Below, in pieces: positions 24,123-36,109 of a stretch of DNA of 64,000 nt. The position numbers and the translations under genes are program-made. Source of the stretch: Persicaria tinctoria (taxonomy: Eukaryota > Streptophyta > Magnoliopsida > Caryophyllales > Polygonaceae). Every line of letters begins with the position of its first letter. Position 1 is the stretch's first letter. A model generated the notes under the pieces. The model saw nothing but the letters and a program-made list of their open reading frames with translations. It ran no database searches and was not told the DNA's origin. The stretch is from positions 95,882,519-95,946,518 of the forward strand of contig JBANSL010000002.1 in NCBI GenBank assembly GCA_037127255.1, read 5' to 3'.

Positions 24123-27100
24123 TCAGCCAAGAGCATCCTTTCGGATGAGACTACGCAATAGAGAATCATCAGGAGTCATTGAACCAAGTGAAGCAGATCC
24201 AAATCGTGACAAGCGATCAGCCACTAGATTTGCTTTCCGGAAGACATGACGAATCTCGACAGAACAAAATAAGCCCAGCAAGACTAGACTGTCTGAGACA
24301 ATCATATCCGAGTCTCCAGTAGGCTTCCCCAAACCTTTTAAACTTTTAATAATTGTTAAGTTATCTCCTTCTACAATCAATTTCATAATTTTCAGATTTT
24401 TTGCAGCTAATATACCACTCCATAGTCAATGGCTTTCGCATCCACATACAGAATCGATTGGTGATGGTCCCCAACCGCAAGAAATAGGGGTACCTTGGGA
24501 GTCACGAATGATAAACCCAAAAGCGCCCTTATTACTTGAGGAGAGAGAGCCATCGAAGTTAAGTCTATGTGTATCCTGTGGCGGGGGTTCCCATGTGGTT
24601 CTTTTCCTTCTTGAAGTCAATCTGGGTTTTGAGTCGCTTAGTGTAGCTGTTATTTTCTCTTTTGTATTTTCCTTTGCTTGTGAGGTTATCCAGATAAATT
24701 TTTGATCTTTTTTGAAAGCTAGTATCGTTCTTATGTCTGGGGTTAAACTGTCGAAGAGCGTTTTGTTTCTAGAGAACCAGATACCCTACTAGACAAACGC
24801 AATGTCTTCAAATTTGGCTTTTCCAATTGTGTTCATGATATTCCATATTGTGTCGTTTAATGGGTCTCCTTTATCAAAGCAACCATGCATTTTCATAAAA
24901 GAACCTAGATCATTTGCCATCAGAGTGCCCCGAGTAATGGGGCAGTCCCATAATAAATGATATAAATCCTCGTAGCATGAGTCGCAGTGTGGACAATTTG
25001 TCGGGATCCCTAGCCGACGAGATGCTAATCTGACAGTTGTTGGTACTGCGTTTTTGAGGATTTTCCAAAGGAAGGATTTTATTTTGGGTGGGGTATTTAG
25101 CTCCCAAACCCAGCTTACATGCGAGTTTGTGTGGTTTTTGTATTTATGTATCATATCAATTGCAGAGGTTGTCGTATACCAACCATTCTTGCTCCGATCC
25201 ATTTCCAGTATAGTCTGTCAACATGGATATTTTGGGGTAAGGGTACTGTGGTGATTTTCTCTATTAACTCGTTTGGTAATAAGCCTTGCAATTTTCCAAA
25301 TAATTTGTTCTGATCCCATATTTTGTTTTCTTTTATGAAGTATTGATCCCATATTTTGTTTTCTTTTATGAAGTATTGATCCCATATTTTGTTTTCTTTT
25401 ATGAAGTATTGTATGTTTATTGACTCGTCAATTTGTTGAGTATCTGGGATAAATGTTTTCAGTGGTGCCTAACCCATCCAGAGGTCCCTCCAGAAATTTA
25501 TAGCTGAACCATCCCCAATAGACCATTGGAAACCATTTTTGAATAAAGGTATTAATTTTATTAGTTGTGCCCATTGCCACGAGGATCCCCCACGCTTTTG
25601 ATAATTTAGGATATTGCTGGTTTTGAGGTATTTTTCTTTTATTAGTTTAACCCACGGGCTATTAGGTTCCGCTAGTATCTTCCAGAGTAGTTTCATCTGC
25701 AATGCCTTGTTCATATCCTCTGAGCAACGGAGACCAAGCCCACCATTTTCCTTTGTTTTACATATTTCAAACCAACTGATGAGTGGTTTATGGTTTGGGC
25801 CTTTGTTCCAGAGGAATTGCCTATTGATTCTGTCCAGTTCTGTGTGAACAGATTTGGGTAACATAAAGCATTGCATTAAATGCAAAGGTTTTGCTGAAAG
25901 CGTTGACTTGATTAAAGTACATCTTCCAGCTTGTGAGAGACAGTTCGCCTTCCATTTGTGTAGTTGAGATTTGGTATTCATTATAAGGTCTTTGAAATCA
26001 TCTTTCGTTACTCTTCCTTCAATGATCGGGCATCCTAAATAACACCCCAAATTTGGGGTGTGCGCTATTTCTAATTCATTACGGATAAGATTTTTTTTTG
26101 TTGCCAAAACGTTTTTAGATGTTTGGAATTGGGATTTATGTCGGTTTACACGTTGTCCTGACAACGCAGTATACTACCTTAATGTTTTGTTGATTTGGTC
26201 ACAACCAGTTTTGGTAGCCGACGCAAAAATAACTATATCATCAGCAAATGCTAGAAAAGGAATCTTGGTTCCGCCTCTTGTTAGTCTTATTCCTAGATGG
26301 CTCTGGGGTTTTTCAGATTCGTTGTGAAGGCCTCTTGCTAGGACTTCAGAAACTATTAGGAATAGATATGGTGATAAAGGGTCGCCCTGACGTAGCCCCC
26401 TTTTGGGGAAGAAAACATCAGCGGGTTCATTATTTACCAATACTGAGTAAGTTACCGTGGTTATACATTCCTTGATCCATTCCATGAACTTGTTGAAGAA
26501 ACCGAGTTTGAGCATAGTGGCAAGAAGAAAGTCCCATTCCACCATGTCAAAAGCCTTTTCCATATCTAGCTTAACTGCCATACAACCAGTTTTTCCTTTT
26601 TTCTTATAGAAGGAGTGGAAAATTTCATTTGCAATTAAAATGTTATCCTGTATTGATCTACTAGTTGAGAAAGCACTCTGTAGGGGGTTGGTTATTTTAG
26701 GAATGATTTTTTTAAGTCTTGATGCTAGTACTTTGGATATTACCTTGTAAGTTGTTGAACAAAGGCTTATTGGTCTATAGTGTGATGTTGTGGTAGGATT
26801 ATCTTTTTTTGGTATTAAAGCGATAAACTTATGGTTCGTTTGTTTCAGGATCCGTCCACTAAGGAAAAAACTTTTCACTGCCTTGATTACAGAAGGTTCA
26901 ACAATATCCCAGTATTTTTTTAAAAATCCTGCAGGAACCCCATCAGGCCCTGGCGATTTGTCGTTGGCTAAACCGAAGACCGCATTTTTAATTTCTGCGT
27001 TTGTGACTTGTCTTGTAAGCCAGTTATTATCTTCATTCGAAATTTCGTTTCCTATATAGGTTAATAAATTGCTAGGTACCCGTTGCCTCGTTTGAAGTGA

Positions 27101-28328
27101 ATATCTTTGGTTGAAGTCATGTTTAATTAATTTTCTTATTTCATCTTCACTATTGATTGTTATACCAGCCGTGGTTTGGATCTGTTTTATTATATTTCTA
27201 TTACGTCTTCCAGTTGCAATTTTGTGAAAGTATTTTGTGTTGGTGTCAATGGATTTGACATGTATTCTTTTGGCTCGTTGTTCCCAATATTTCTGTTGAT
27301 AGGTTAAAAGTAAAGCGTGCTTTGGTGTGAGCCTTTTGATCTTATTGTCTAGATCATAGTTATAAGCGTTGCAAAGCGTGTTTTGGAGCTCTAAGAGTTG
27401 TGATTCAACTTGTTTTATCTGGAGGAAAACGTTCCCAAAAGTTACCTTGCTCCATAGCTTACTCTTTCTTTTGACTTCTTGCAGTTTCTTTGTTAATTTA
27501 AACATTTGGGAGCCCGGAGAGTCTAGTCTCCAAGCCGAGCGCAATGTTTTCATAGTCCGGTCTCGTGGTCCAAGCCATTTCAAATTTAAAAGGTTGTAAT
27601 TTTGGTTTTTGATTATCCATGAGGTCCAGTGAGATTTGCGCATGGTCAGATTTCAAGAAAGCGTGATTTTTTGTACAAAATTTAGGGAATTCTTTTAGGA
27701 TAGAGTGGCTTATAATCGCACGGTCCAATTTTTCATAAATGTTATCGCTACCATGTTCACGTTTTCTCCAAGTGAAGTTATTACCACAAGTTGGAGAATC
27801 AACCAGATTGTGAGTACTAATTATATCTTTGAGTCTTGTAAATCTGTTTATAGATGGCGTTCGGCCACCCTGCTTGTCATTTGGTTCTAGAATTTCATTT
27901 AGATCTCCCAGAACAATGAGAAAGTCCTTAGATTTGCGTATGTAGTCAGCTATAGATGCCCAAAAAAGCATTTTTTTCGTTTGCATAAGGAGTTGTGTAT
28001 ACAAATAAGATTTCTATTGTGATGTTTAGTTTGGTGTTGGTATAGTCTGCCTGAATAATCCGGTCTGTGGAGTTTCTAATGGTGAGGGTTTCATTTTGGA
28101 ATTACGATTCTTTCCAAAGAAGGCAGAGACCTCCGGACAGACCATTTGAAGGACGGAAGAACATTTTGTCGAATCCTGGTTTTCTCCAACAATTTTCCGG
28201 TGGTGGATTTGTTAGTTTTGTTTCAGCTAGCGTCAAAACTTTAATGTGATCCGATTTAGCAGTAGATTCGATACGAGTCCAGACATTTTTCCTACTAAGC
28301 CCCTCACATTCCAGAAGCTAAATTTCAT
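24123..28328 (-). pseudogene. LINE ORF2: endonuclease, reverse transcriptase and RNase H, broken
   Basis: Starts at the ATG at 28,328 with MKFSFWNVRGL, the usual start of the AP-type endonuclease domain. A frameshift follows about 11 codons later. The endonuclease continues in another frame to about 27,500 with GDLNEI. The reverse transcriptase (27,643-26,174) has SPGPDGVPAGF, the LDMEKAFD block and the catalytic FADD motif near 26,235. A stop at 26,171-26,173 separates it from 26,164-25,469. A cysteine-rich zf-RVT segment follows (25,202-24,789, with CPHCDSC) and then an RNase H remnant (24,620-24,123, with LNFDGS and VFRKANLVADRLS). At least five breaks separate these parts, so no full product can be made. 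Confidence 0.92.
25311..25409 (-). repeat. Three tandem 33-bp repeats inside LINE ORF2
   Basis: Three apparently identical copies of a 33-bp unit (25,311-25,343, 25,344-25,376 and 25,377-25,409). The unit is a multiple of three, so the expansion itself kept the reading frame. It sits between the reverse transcriptase and the zf-RVT segment. Confidence 0.93.
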
Positions 28329-29030
28329 ATAAATCAAATTGGGGGTTTTGGTACCTTAAAGAGGTAGGACCATACTTGTAGTAGGTTTGAATTTTAAAAT
28401 GGTTCGTATTAGTTTGGATTTTGGTGTTAATATTATTGGTAGTTTCAGGATTCATTATTCTAGTCAAAGAGGTAAAGTTTAGTGTTGAAAGGTTGTAGTT
28501 GATTTGTATTGCTTTAGGTTCTGAAGGATGGTTTGTTAGAGTATTAGAATAAGGGTTTCGGAAATAAGAAGTGGTACACTTTTTACCCCCAAAATAGTCG
28601 AAAATAATAGCTGAGTTTTGTTTTTCAGAAGTTTGACATATAATACATGGTACAAGTACAGCAGATCTCATGAGGTACCAACAAATACACATATTGTTTC
28701 TCTTTCTCACAGCAGAGAAATTTAATTGATTGTAATATCCAATGTTTTTGTTTTACAAGGTTAAAAATGGTTGTGTTGAGCAGAACAAAGTCATCACAAG
28801 TTAACAAATGGAGACAATTTATGTGACAGGTGCTTGTAATAACCCATGGAAGATAAAAAAAAATTGACTGCAGCTGCAAACCTTCCAAAAGCCCCTTGTA
28901 ATTGAGTTATGATGTGATGGTGAAATGTGGATTACTCCTTCCCATTCTTGATTGCAGTTATTCCTTGTAATCAGTGTTGTTATTTTGTAGCCGAGAATCT
29001 TAATCCAAGAATCTTTTGCAAAAATATCCA

Positions 29031-30197
29031 TCATGCAGGGTTACCGGTGATGCCAACAAAGGAAGGGATAGAGCTAGGGGTTAAGATTTCAGTAGCAGCT
29101 GGCACCCCACCAGAAGGTAAGGGTGTAGGATAGGTATCAAGGACTGTGGTGAGATCAGAAGATGATTTGGATCCAATTGAAGAGTTGGAGGAATTGGAGA
29201 GAGCCTCAAAAGCAATTGCCACCCCACCCCTAGCAGTCAGGTAAGGTTTATTCCCAAAGGAATGGATTGGATTTGGGAGCTTTAGAACTTTTCCTTTTTT
29301 TCCCATAGTAGCCCAGACCTCACCCACACTAGGTTTAGGGATCATGTTGTGGGGTTTTTTTATGGTGACCTGGATTTTCTTAGGTTTAGGAATGAAGTTT
29401 TGGCAGTGGTTAAAAATGTGGTCTTGCCCACCACAGTTTCCACAACCTTCAGGAAACTCCTCAAACCAGATTATGTGGGCAGAAACCTCATCTTTGTTAA
29501 CTGGGATCAGAATAGTGTTTGACATAGCAAGGGCTAGGTCAAGATTAATACAAATTCTTGCATACCTAGCACTAGGATCAACAATAGGGTCAGATTTAAT
29601 GTAGGTGCCAAATTTGCTTTTTTCAATGATGAGTGCAAGAGCACCAGGTTTTTTGTAAGCTTCAGGGATAGAGGTGATCCTAACCCACATATCAATGGCA
29701 GAGGTATTCTCAGAAATAGGATCAAAAGCATGAGACCAAATCCTAAGGATTATCAGCTGGCCATAAACATGGAAAGGTCTGGCTTCCCAGACCATGAGTA
29801 GATCATTTGGATAAAAAAATCTCACCTCAAACCAATGGTTTGGAAGCTCAACAATCTGCAGCTCTCCAGAGATCCCATTCCAATCAAAGTTTAGCTTGGA
29901 TTCCAGTTTTTTGAAGTGTATGGGAGCACCAAAGGCCCTCCCATAGAGCCTAGCATTTGTTGAGAATCGGTATTGAGGGTGAAATTGTTGCAGCTGGGTA
30001 AAGAAGGAGTTTAAATCGAGTTTTCCCTTACCTTTGTCACTTTTCAGTGGCTTAGGCAATTTGGGTTTTTTGTTGGTTTTTTTGGGTGTCGGTGAATCCT
30101 CAGAGAGGATCCCCTTCCCTTTGGTTTTGGGTTTTTTGGGTGTCGGTGGATTCTCAATGAGGATCCCCTTCCCTTTTCCAACTTGGTTTGGTTCCAT
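29031..30197 (-). CDS. LINE ORF1: nucleic-acid-binding Gag-like protein
   Basis: An open frame of 388 residues from the ATG at 30,197. The N-terminal third is basic and has two near-repeats of GKGIL followed by a PTPKK motif. The middle (about residues 55-215) matches the DUF4283 fold found in ORF1 of plant LINEs, with LYGRAFG and the later FFYPNDLLMVWEARPF region. A CCHC zinc knuckle CGNCGGQDHIFNHC follows. In this family ORF1 binds the element RNA and acts as a chaperone. It is the only intact frame of the element. The frame extends upstream without ATG support, so I chose the first ATG, just downstream of the leader. Confidence 0.85.
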   Translation of the reverse strand: MEPNQVGKGKGILIENPPTPKKPKTKGKGILSEDSPTPKKTNKKPKLPKPLKSDKGKGKLDLNSFFTQLQQFHPQYRFSTNARLYGRAFGAPIHFKKLESKLNFDWNGISGELQIVELPNHWFEVRFFYPNDLLMVWEARPFHVYGQLIILRIWSHAFDPISENTSAIDMWVRITSIPEAYKKPGALALIIEKSKFGTYIKSDPIVDPSARYARICINLDLALAMSNTILIPVNKDEVSAHIIWFEEFPEGCGNCGGQDHIFNHCQNFIPKPKKIQVTIKKPHNMIPKPSVGEVWATMGKKGKVLKLPNPIHSFGNKPYLTARGGVAIAFEALSNSSNSSIGSKSSSDLTTVLDTYPTPLPSGGVPAATEILTPSSIPSFVGITGNPA

Positions 30198-30980
30198 AGA
30201 AAAAACAAAACACAAAGACCAGAGGTAGAAGCAGAACACAGAGACAACAAAGGAGAATTGGTAAATTGCAGTAGAAATCAGAGACAAGAAGGTAGGTAAG
30301 AGAGATACATTTAATGGTGAGGCACGATCGTTTAAATCGAGCCAGATAAAGAGCCACCACAGATGCAGAAACCCAAATCTAGCAAGCAAATTGTATCCAT
30401 AATGGAGAGAGGTAAGATTAGAGCCATACCTGTCAAAGCCGAAGTCAGTTTCGAGAGGATGCAAAAAACCCAGGAAGTGATGATTGAGAAATCATTGACC
30501 GAAGCCCCAAATCACAAGGCCATACTCTCTCATATTGAGAGAGCCAAGCCAAGCCGAAGACGCGTCAAATCGCACCAGACGCTTGAAGGGGGAGCCAAGA
30601 GAGATGGAGAAGATAGCAATCATGAGAGCCAAGGTAAGCCCTTGAAGCGATGGAGAGAGGAACGAGCCAGAGAGAACCCAGACGCAAACCCATACCCCCG
30701 CACTTTGAGATTTCCATAATTTGTGCCAGATCCAGTAGAAGAAGGATTTGGAATTGATTGGACAATACTTCTTTTAATTATTGAGAGGCTTCAAGCTTAG
30801 ATTATCAGTGAGATTTGCAGGGAAATTGATCGAGGAGTCCAATCGAATTTTCGATCTAGGGTTTCTGGCATGAGGTTTGTGGGAGAAAGAGGGCACACGC
30901 GCTGGCGCGTTCTTTGTAAGGGGTTTTGGGTTTCTGGGTTCCATTTCCACACCTGGCATCTCTACATGATCCACGTACTT

Positions 30981-32482
30981 GTATATTCAATTGATACCTA
31001 AATGAGAAATCAAATTCCAAAACACAAGATTTATTTGTGGGGTTCGAATTCACAATCCTAAGTTCGGGTTCCTCAAGATTTCGGCCCTAAACCACTATTT
31101 TGAAAAGAAATACAGAAGGACAATAGTTCAAGATTACAATTGAGAGACACAACAATACAAACAAATATAAAAGTCAAAAGATACATAGAATAAGTTAGTG
31201 TTGTCGTTGATGATGGGTCGACAACATCTTTAAACTCGCTGAAACCAGAGAGATCCACTAGGGACTCAATCTCCGTCATCTCCTTCGACTTTCTCTGAAT
31301 CACTAAGGACTCTCTCTGAATCGCCACTCACACCCCCGGCTTCTCCGCTCTCGAGTTTAGGTGAACCACGGTTGAAGATGTGTTGCTTAAACAGGCAAGC
31401 ACCTTCTTGACAAAAACGCTGCGTTGAATGGGATTTCAATTTTCAACAATGAGAGGGAAAGTGGTGTCTCATACTCTCATGGGCCTTTCGAATCTTGGGC
31501 CGAGCTTTCAACTGTTTCCCACTTTTCCTTCTAAGCCCAATCTCGAAGGTCTATTCATCCACCATCCACGATGCAAAATTGCAAACACAATTAAAGAGAT
31601 TTTTTTTTAATATTCCATCCATTAATTAAAATATAGAGTATCATTTTAAAAATTTATACATTTTTTAAAAAATCAAATAAAAATAAAATTATATTCATAA
31701 TTATTACTCTACCTTTTCATTTTATTAAAAACTACAACTAATATATCTCTAATCATTACCATAACAATTTTAAAAAATTGAGACAAAAATATCTAAAATG
31801 ATTTTTTTTAAAATAAAATTTTCTCATTAAAAGAACATATTTTTATTTAACGGGAGTATAATTTTTTTTAGCATAATCTACTAACTGATCGAATCACCTC
31901 TTTCTCTTAATTTAATTTGATAAATACATGTATTGAAAAGGTCAAATCCATTTTTGTATGTTTACCTCTCAACACGTTAAATAAAGCAGACGGTGGATGA
32001 AGATAAAGGGTGCCGCCATCGCCGTCGGAGCTGACATGTTCAATGCCCGCCGGCGAGGTTACTGCCCTTCCACTACCACCCCTTAATAATTTGAACTTCA
32101 CCCACATTTATTTAGACTTAATTTTGGGATTGGACACATTTTAGACTTAATTTTGCAAGGAAAATAGTAAAAAGAACATATATGTTTGTTAGTTCAATTC
32201 ATTTTTTCATGAATTAAATCACTATAGACAAATAAACGAAAGGAAATTAGGTGGATAATAAAATTGTCGTTTTGTCTCATTGTGGGTCTGCACCGATGCG
32301 AAAAGGTTCGAAGTTTGAATCCCCTTAGAAGTATGGAGTTGCGTGTGAGTGAGAGGGTTAATTCTTTAAATGGACCAATTTATATTGTGAATTTTGCGAG
32401 ATAAATCGACGATAAAATAATGGTTTAATTAACAATGCACGATTGTGACCTATTTTAGGGATTTGAGTTAGAACCCTGTATA
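30981..32482. other. Intergenic DNA
   Basis: No recognised gene. An 84-codon minus-strand frame at 31,073-31,327 has a hydrophobic stretch but no family I know. Around 32,283-32,325 there is a weak SINE-like B-box (GTTTGAATCCCC). The rest is AT-rich. Confidence 0.4.
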
Positions 32483-32806
32483 TAGGGCTGTTATTTAAGC
32501 CGAACGAACTGATTATTGGTTGTTTATATTAAGCTCGTTTAGAAACGAGTCGAGCTTTAAAATGTGCCCATACTCGATTTGTTTCGGAAATAAATGAGCT
32601 CGATCCGATATTTTTTCGAGCATTAAGCAACCCTATTTGCTCAAAATGTAGAAATTTAATGGAAATTTAGAACATTCACAAAATTCAAGCTATTCGAGCT
32701 TAAATCGAACGGATCGAGGTTATAAATGTGCTCATACTCAACTTGTTTGGAAAATGAACGAGCTCGAGACGAGTGACTCAGCTCATATATGATATAACAA
32801 CTCCTA
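32483..32806. mobile_element. Diverged hAT-type MITE
   Basis: Starts TAGGGCTGTTATTTAAGCC, ends ATAACAACTCCTA, and is packed with AAACGAGTCGAGC-type motifs. It resembles the better preserved element at 44,132-44,516. I could not see matching 8-bp flanks, so the borders are tentative. A short piece of the same core occurs at about 34,437-34,470. Confidence 0.5.
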
Positions 32807-33740
32807 TCTGACTGTACACATATCCGATCTAAATGTAAAACGACTATACTCGACTAAACAGGATAAAGTAAAGGATAAAACAACGGTGCAAATAAAGGCA
32901 AAAAATAGTTGTATACTGTTATTTGCACAAGTCTGTCCCCCACACTTCGTTGTTTTGTAGCGATTTCCAGTTCATCCCATTTCAAAAACCTGTCATATTT
33001 TTTGTCCTCTTGTGCTCCTCATTTATCCGTTGGGCTCATCGTCCTTAATGCTCCATTAAAGCTTCCACTTACCAAACTCCTTAATCCGCACTATCGCCGG
33101 GAATATTCTGGATCACACCCCCAAACTTACTCCTTGTTGAATTTGTTAATGGCAGATGGTTGTGGGCGACACATTGATTGCATGACCAAACCACCCCCCA
33201 GTGATCTAGGGTTTTATTCTTCCCCTTTGTTCGTCTCGAGGTTCGTTGCTTCACCCTTATCTACAATTTTTCCTGTCTCAATCTGAGTATTTCTTGTGCT
33301 GATTCGCAAAGATTGCATCTTTGATGGACTCTGTCTTTGTGGTGCTCTTGATCACTGTTTTCCGGACCTTCAATTTCTTGCTCCTGGGTTTGTAGTCTGT
33401 TCTTTCTTCTCTGATGACTCTGCATTCAATTTTGCTTCCAGATAATCCCCAATTTTTATTTTGTTGAAATTTTGTTTGGGGCTAATCCAATTTGATGGGC
33501 CTGGAGTAAGATTGAATTGATATGTTGGCATTTGGTTCTTGCTGTTTTTTATTTTTGAACAATCAATTGGGGCTTCTGCAGGTTATCTGTCTGAACTCTG
33601 AACCATAGCATGTTGATTCAATGATTCCAGCCATTGCTGTTTCGCTTAGGTTTTATCTGCTGTCTGGGTTATATACTTAGTTGGAGATCAGGGGATTGAC
33701 TCATCAAGTTCCCATTGAAGCTTTGATAAAATCGGTTCCA
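32807..33740 (+). promoter_or_regulatory. Promoter and 5' UTR region of the membrane-protein gene
   Basis: No coding exon recognised here. Candidate splice acceptors just before 33,582 and 33,681 (TGCAG and CTTAG) suggest one or two 5' UTR introns before the ATG at 33,741. Exact exons cannot be fixed by eye. Confidence 0.4.
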
Positions 33741-35085
33741 ATGGCTTTTAAGGAATGTAATGTGGATGCTGAGGATGATATAGAAAGTAGGCTTTTGAAA
33801 TCGGATGGATCAAGGTGCGAAGTTAGCGAGGAACCAACTAGTATTGTGCCGAAATTAGGAAACCTTGCCTTTGAAAATGTGCAAGTAGTGATAGATAAGA
33901 ATCCGGAAGTCGAATGTAGAGATCTTCTGGCTGCTGCAGAGAAGATTTTTCTGAAAGAGAAGCGTTCCAAGCCTTACTCGAATAAGCACCCCAAGCCACC
34001 ACGGCCTCCCAAGGGTCCGATGCTGAATGCTTCCGACATAGAGCTGGTGAGGGAGATTTCGGAGCTTGCTGCATTGAAACGGGCGAGGATTGAGAGGATG
34101 AGAGCCTTGAAGAAGATGAAATCAGCTAAAGGTTCTTCGACAAGTGGCAACATCACTGCAGTGGTCTTGTCCATTCTCTTCTTCGTCGTCATAGTTCTTC
34201 AAGGTATACTCATTTAACTCTTTCATGTTTTAGTATTGGATGTTTTCTCCATGGTTCTTTTTGGGTATGTTTGGTATGTCATGAAAATCTATGGATTGAT
34301 TAAATGAGTAAACTCTTGTTTGGCATGACAAACTCCATAGCATTTTGCAACGCTGTTTCAAGTCGCAAAAAGCTTTCCCACGCCGCTTTGTGGCAGATGT
34401 ATCCATTGGTTTCCCATAATATATACATAATTTGGAGTCGAGCTTTAAAATGTGCTCATACTCGGGAGCTGTAAAATTGATAAACGACGACTGCTGGTGC
34501 TATTCTCTGATCATCTGACCCGTGTTTGTTGCGGAGAACAAGAATCTGCAATGAGTTAGATAGAAGTTCTACCTTTTTGATCTCTAATTCTAATATCTTG
34601 CTCATTCGGTTTGCTAGCATCTCGTGATGAAGTGGCACATGGTTGTGCGTAGATCATCGCAAGATATCATAGTCACCTTCTTTGGTCACTACTTATCCAA
34701 AGGCATTGTTCATCATGATAGTATATATCTTGCGAGGATGTGTTTCAATGTCGTTATCATGTTTAACAAGCGTTGTTTGTATTGCAGGTGTGTGCTCCAG
34801 AGGTGGCGGTTTGGCCGGATCCCATGGCTCCCCTGAGCCATCAGTTGCAAACAAAGAGCTAATCAGCCTGCAATTCCACAGCAAGCCTCCTACAAACGAG
34901 ATCAACGGCCCCATTTACCGATATCCCAAGTGGGTTCGATGTCCTTACTTGGAGTATTTTGTCTTGGCCATGATTATTCAGGTGAAGAACCCTCTAATAT
35001 TCGCCTTCTTCCTCTTCTATGCAGTTTCCGAGATGCACCTTCTGGATCAGGTCCCTGGATGGACGACGGAAGGGAAGTTCAATAA
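33741..35085 (+). CDS. Conserved plant single-pass membrane protein, function unknown
   Basis: Three coding exons as I read them: 33,741-34,203, 34,788-34,929 and 35,025-35,085, giving 221 residues. The start is the first ATG. Upstream in-frame codons lack an ATG. The N-terminal half is acidic. A conserved block follows: KPPRPPKGP near residue 85, then LVREISELA and LKRARIERMRALKKMK, a basic helix. A hydrophobic membrane segment follows at about 137-154, then a Ser/Gly-rich tail. I recognise this arrangement from a small uncharacterised family in plants (some members are annotated, without evidence, as potassium-transport related). The last 95-nt intron (34,930-35,024) is T-rich. If it is retained the frame runs on to 35,128. 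I prefer splicing because the tail PNFRDAPSGSG then resembles family members. Confidence 0.78.
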
Positions 35086-35571
35086 GGCAATCACTCGAGA
35101 AAGACGGGTAACTCAGTTTGTTTTCTAGGTAGATGAAGTCATGAAGACCATGTCTTGTTTATTCATTGATGTGCTGTTTTTTCTTGTATTCTTTTGACAA
35201 CAGTTAGTTTGTGTATAGGCTTTAGAGCGTGAGATCCAGTTTTGTAACCCAAACCTGTCTAACAAGATCCATCCTGGATCGCGATATGAATGAGCTTCAG
35301 AGAACAGCTCCGTGGATTGTGTAGTATATTAGTCTACTCCTAGTCGACGATAATGTTGATGATCCCTATTGGGACAGCAACATCATCGACGTTTGGTCCT
35401 GACTTGTCGTGATAGCGATGTTAAGATCTTTGAAATCGCCATGAAAATGATCTTGGAAGACAGCGAAAACACTTTCAACTGAGTATGATGATGGTTCAAG
35501 AGTCTGATGATTCTGTTGAAAGATACAACCTTAGGTTGATTGTTGAAGATATAATCAAGTCAAAGACGAGG
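35086..35571. other. 3' flank of the membrane-protein gene
   Basis: Probably 3' UTR to about 35,300, then non-coding sequence to the CACTA element. No other feature is recognised. Confidence 0.4.
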
Positions 35572-35913
35572 ATTCACTAGTACAAAAGGGGGGACCAGAG
35601 CACGCTTTTTTTATGCATGGGAGCACACTTCTCGTGTTGTGCTTATAGTGAGTGCGCTCCCAAACAATCACGCTTATTACTTAACTGTGATCCCATGTTT
35701 TAAGCACGGTTTTATTTTGAAGCATTCTTAAAATTGCCATACAGGGAATATCCGTTCTGCTCGAATTATAAGAACGCTTCAATTGAAGTGTGCTCGAATG
35801 ATAAGAATGTTTCAATTGAAGTGTGCTAAAAAAACGCAAAAAAAACGCTTTAGCACACTTTTTTTCAAACCTTGCTTAATAATAATCACACTTTAAATAA
35901 AAAAGTATACTCT

Positions 35914-35937
35914 TATATATATATATATATATATATT
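35914..35937 (+). repeat. (TA)n microsatellite
   Basis: About a dozen TA units inside the CACTA element, directly before the nested SINE-like sequence. Confidence 0.9.
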
Positions 35938-35944
35938 ATACATC

Positions 35945-36058
35945 TCAACACTTGTCCAACCTCTCGAACCAAGAGTCAAACCCTAGACCTCTTGCACCCC
36001 CTCCTACTGAATTCGTCCGCTTCACACGCTTGCCGCCTGAGCTACGGAATTTTATTGT
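35945..36058 (-). repeat. SINE-like sequence nested in the CACTA element
   Basis: On the minus strand an A-box-like TAGCTCAGGCGG is followed by a B-box-like GGTTTGACTC about 60 nt later, with tRNA-like sequence between. It interrupts the repeat structure of the CACTA element and so probably inserted later. Confidence 0.5.
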
Positions 36059-36109
36059 AACTTTGTGCATTTACTTAATCTAATTCCTATAAAAACTATA
36101 AATATAAAA

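Larger units (their letters stand above)
24062..30980 (-). mobile_element. Complete but decayed LINE retrotransposon with 18-bp TSD
   Basis: The element body is 24,080-30,962 (6,883 bp) on the minus strand. The 18-bp direct repeat TACATGATCCACGTACTT stands at 24,062-24,079 and again at 30,963-30,980. The 3' end abuts the left TSD with a short A tail (T run on the plus strand at 24,080-24,087). From 5' to 3' there is a leader of about 765 bp, ORF1 (29,031-30,197), a spacer of about 700 bp and ORF2 (24,123-28,328) with endonuclease, reverse transcriptase, zinc-binding and RNase H parts. The RNase H end places it with plant L1-type LINEs. ORF1 is open, but ORF2 carries several frameshifts and stops, so the copy is inactive. 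Confidence 0.93.
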
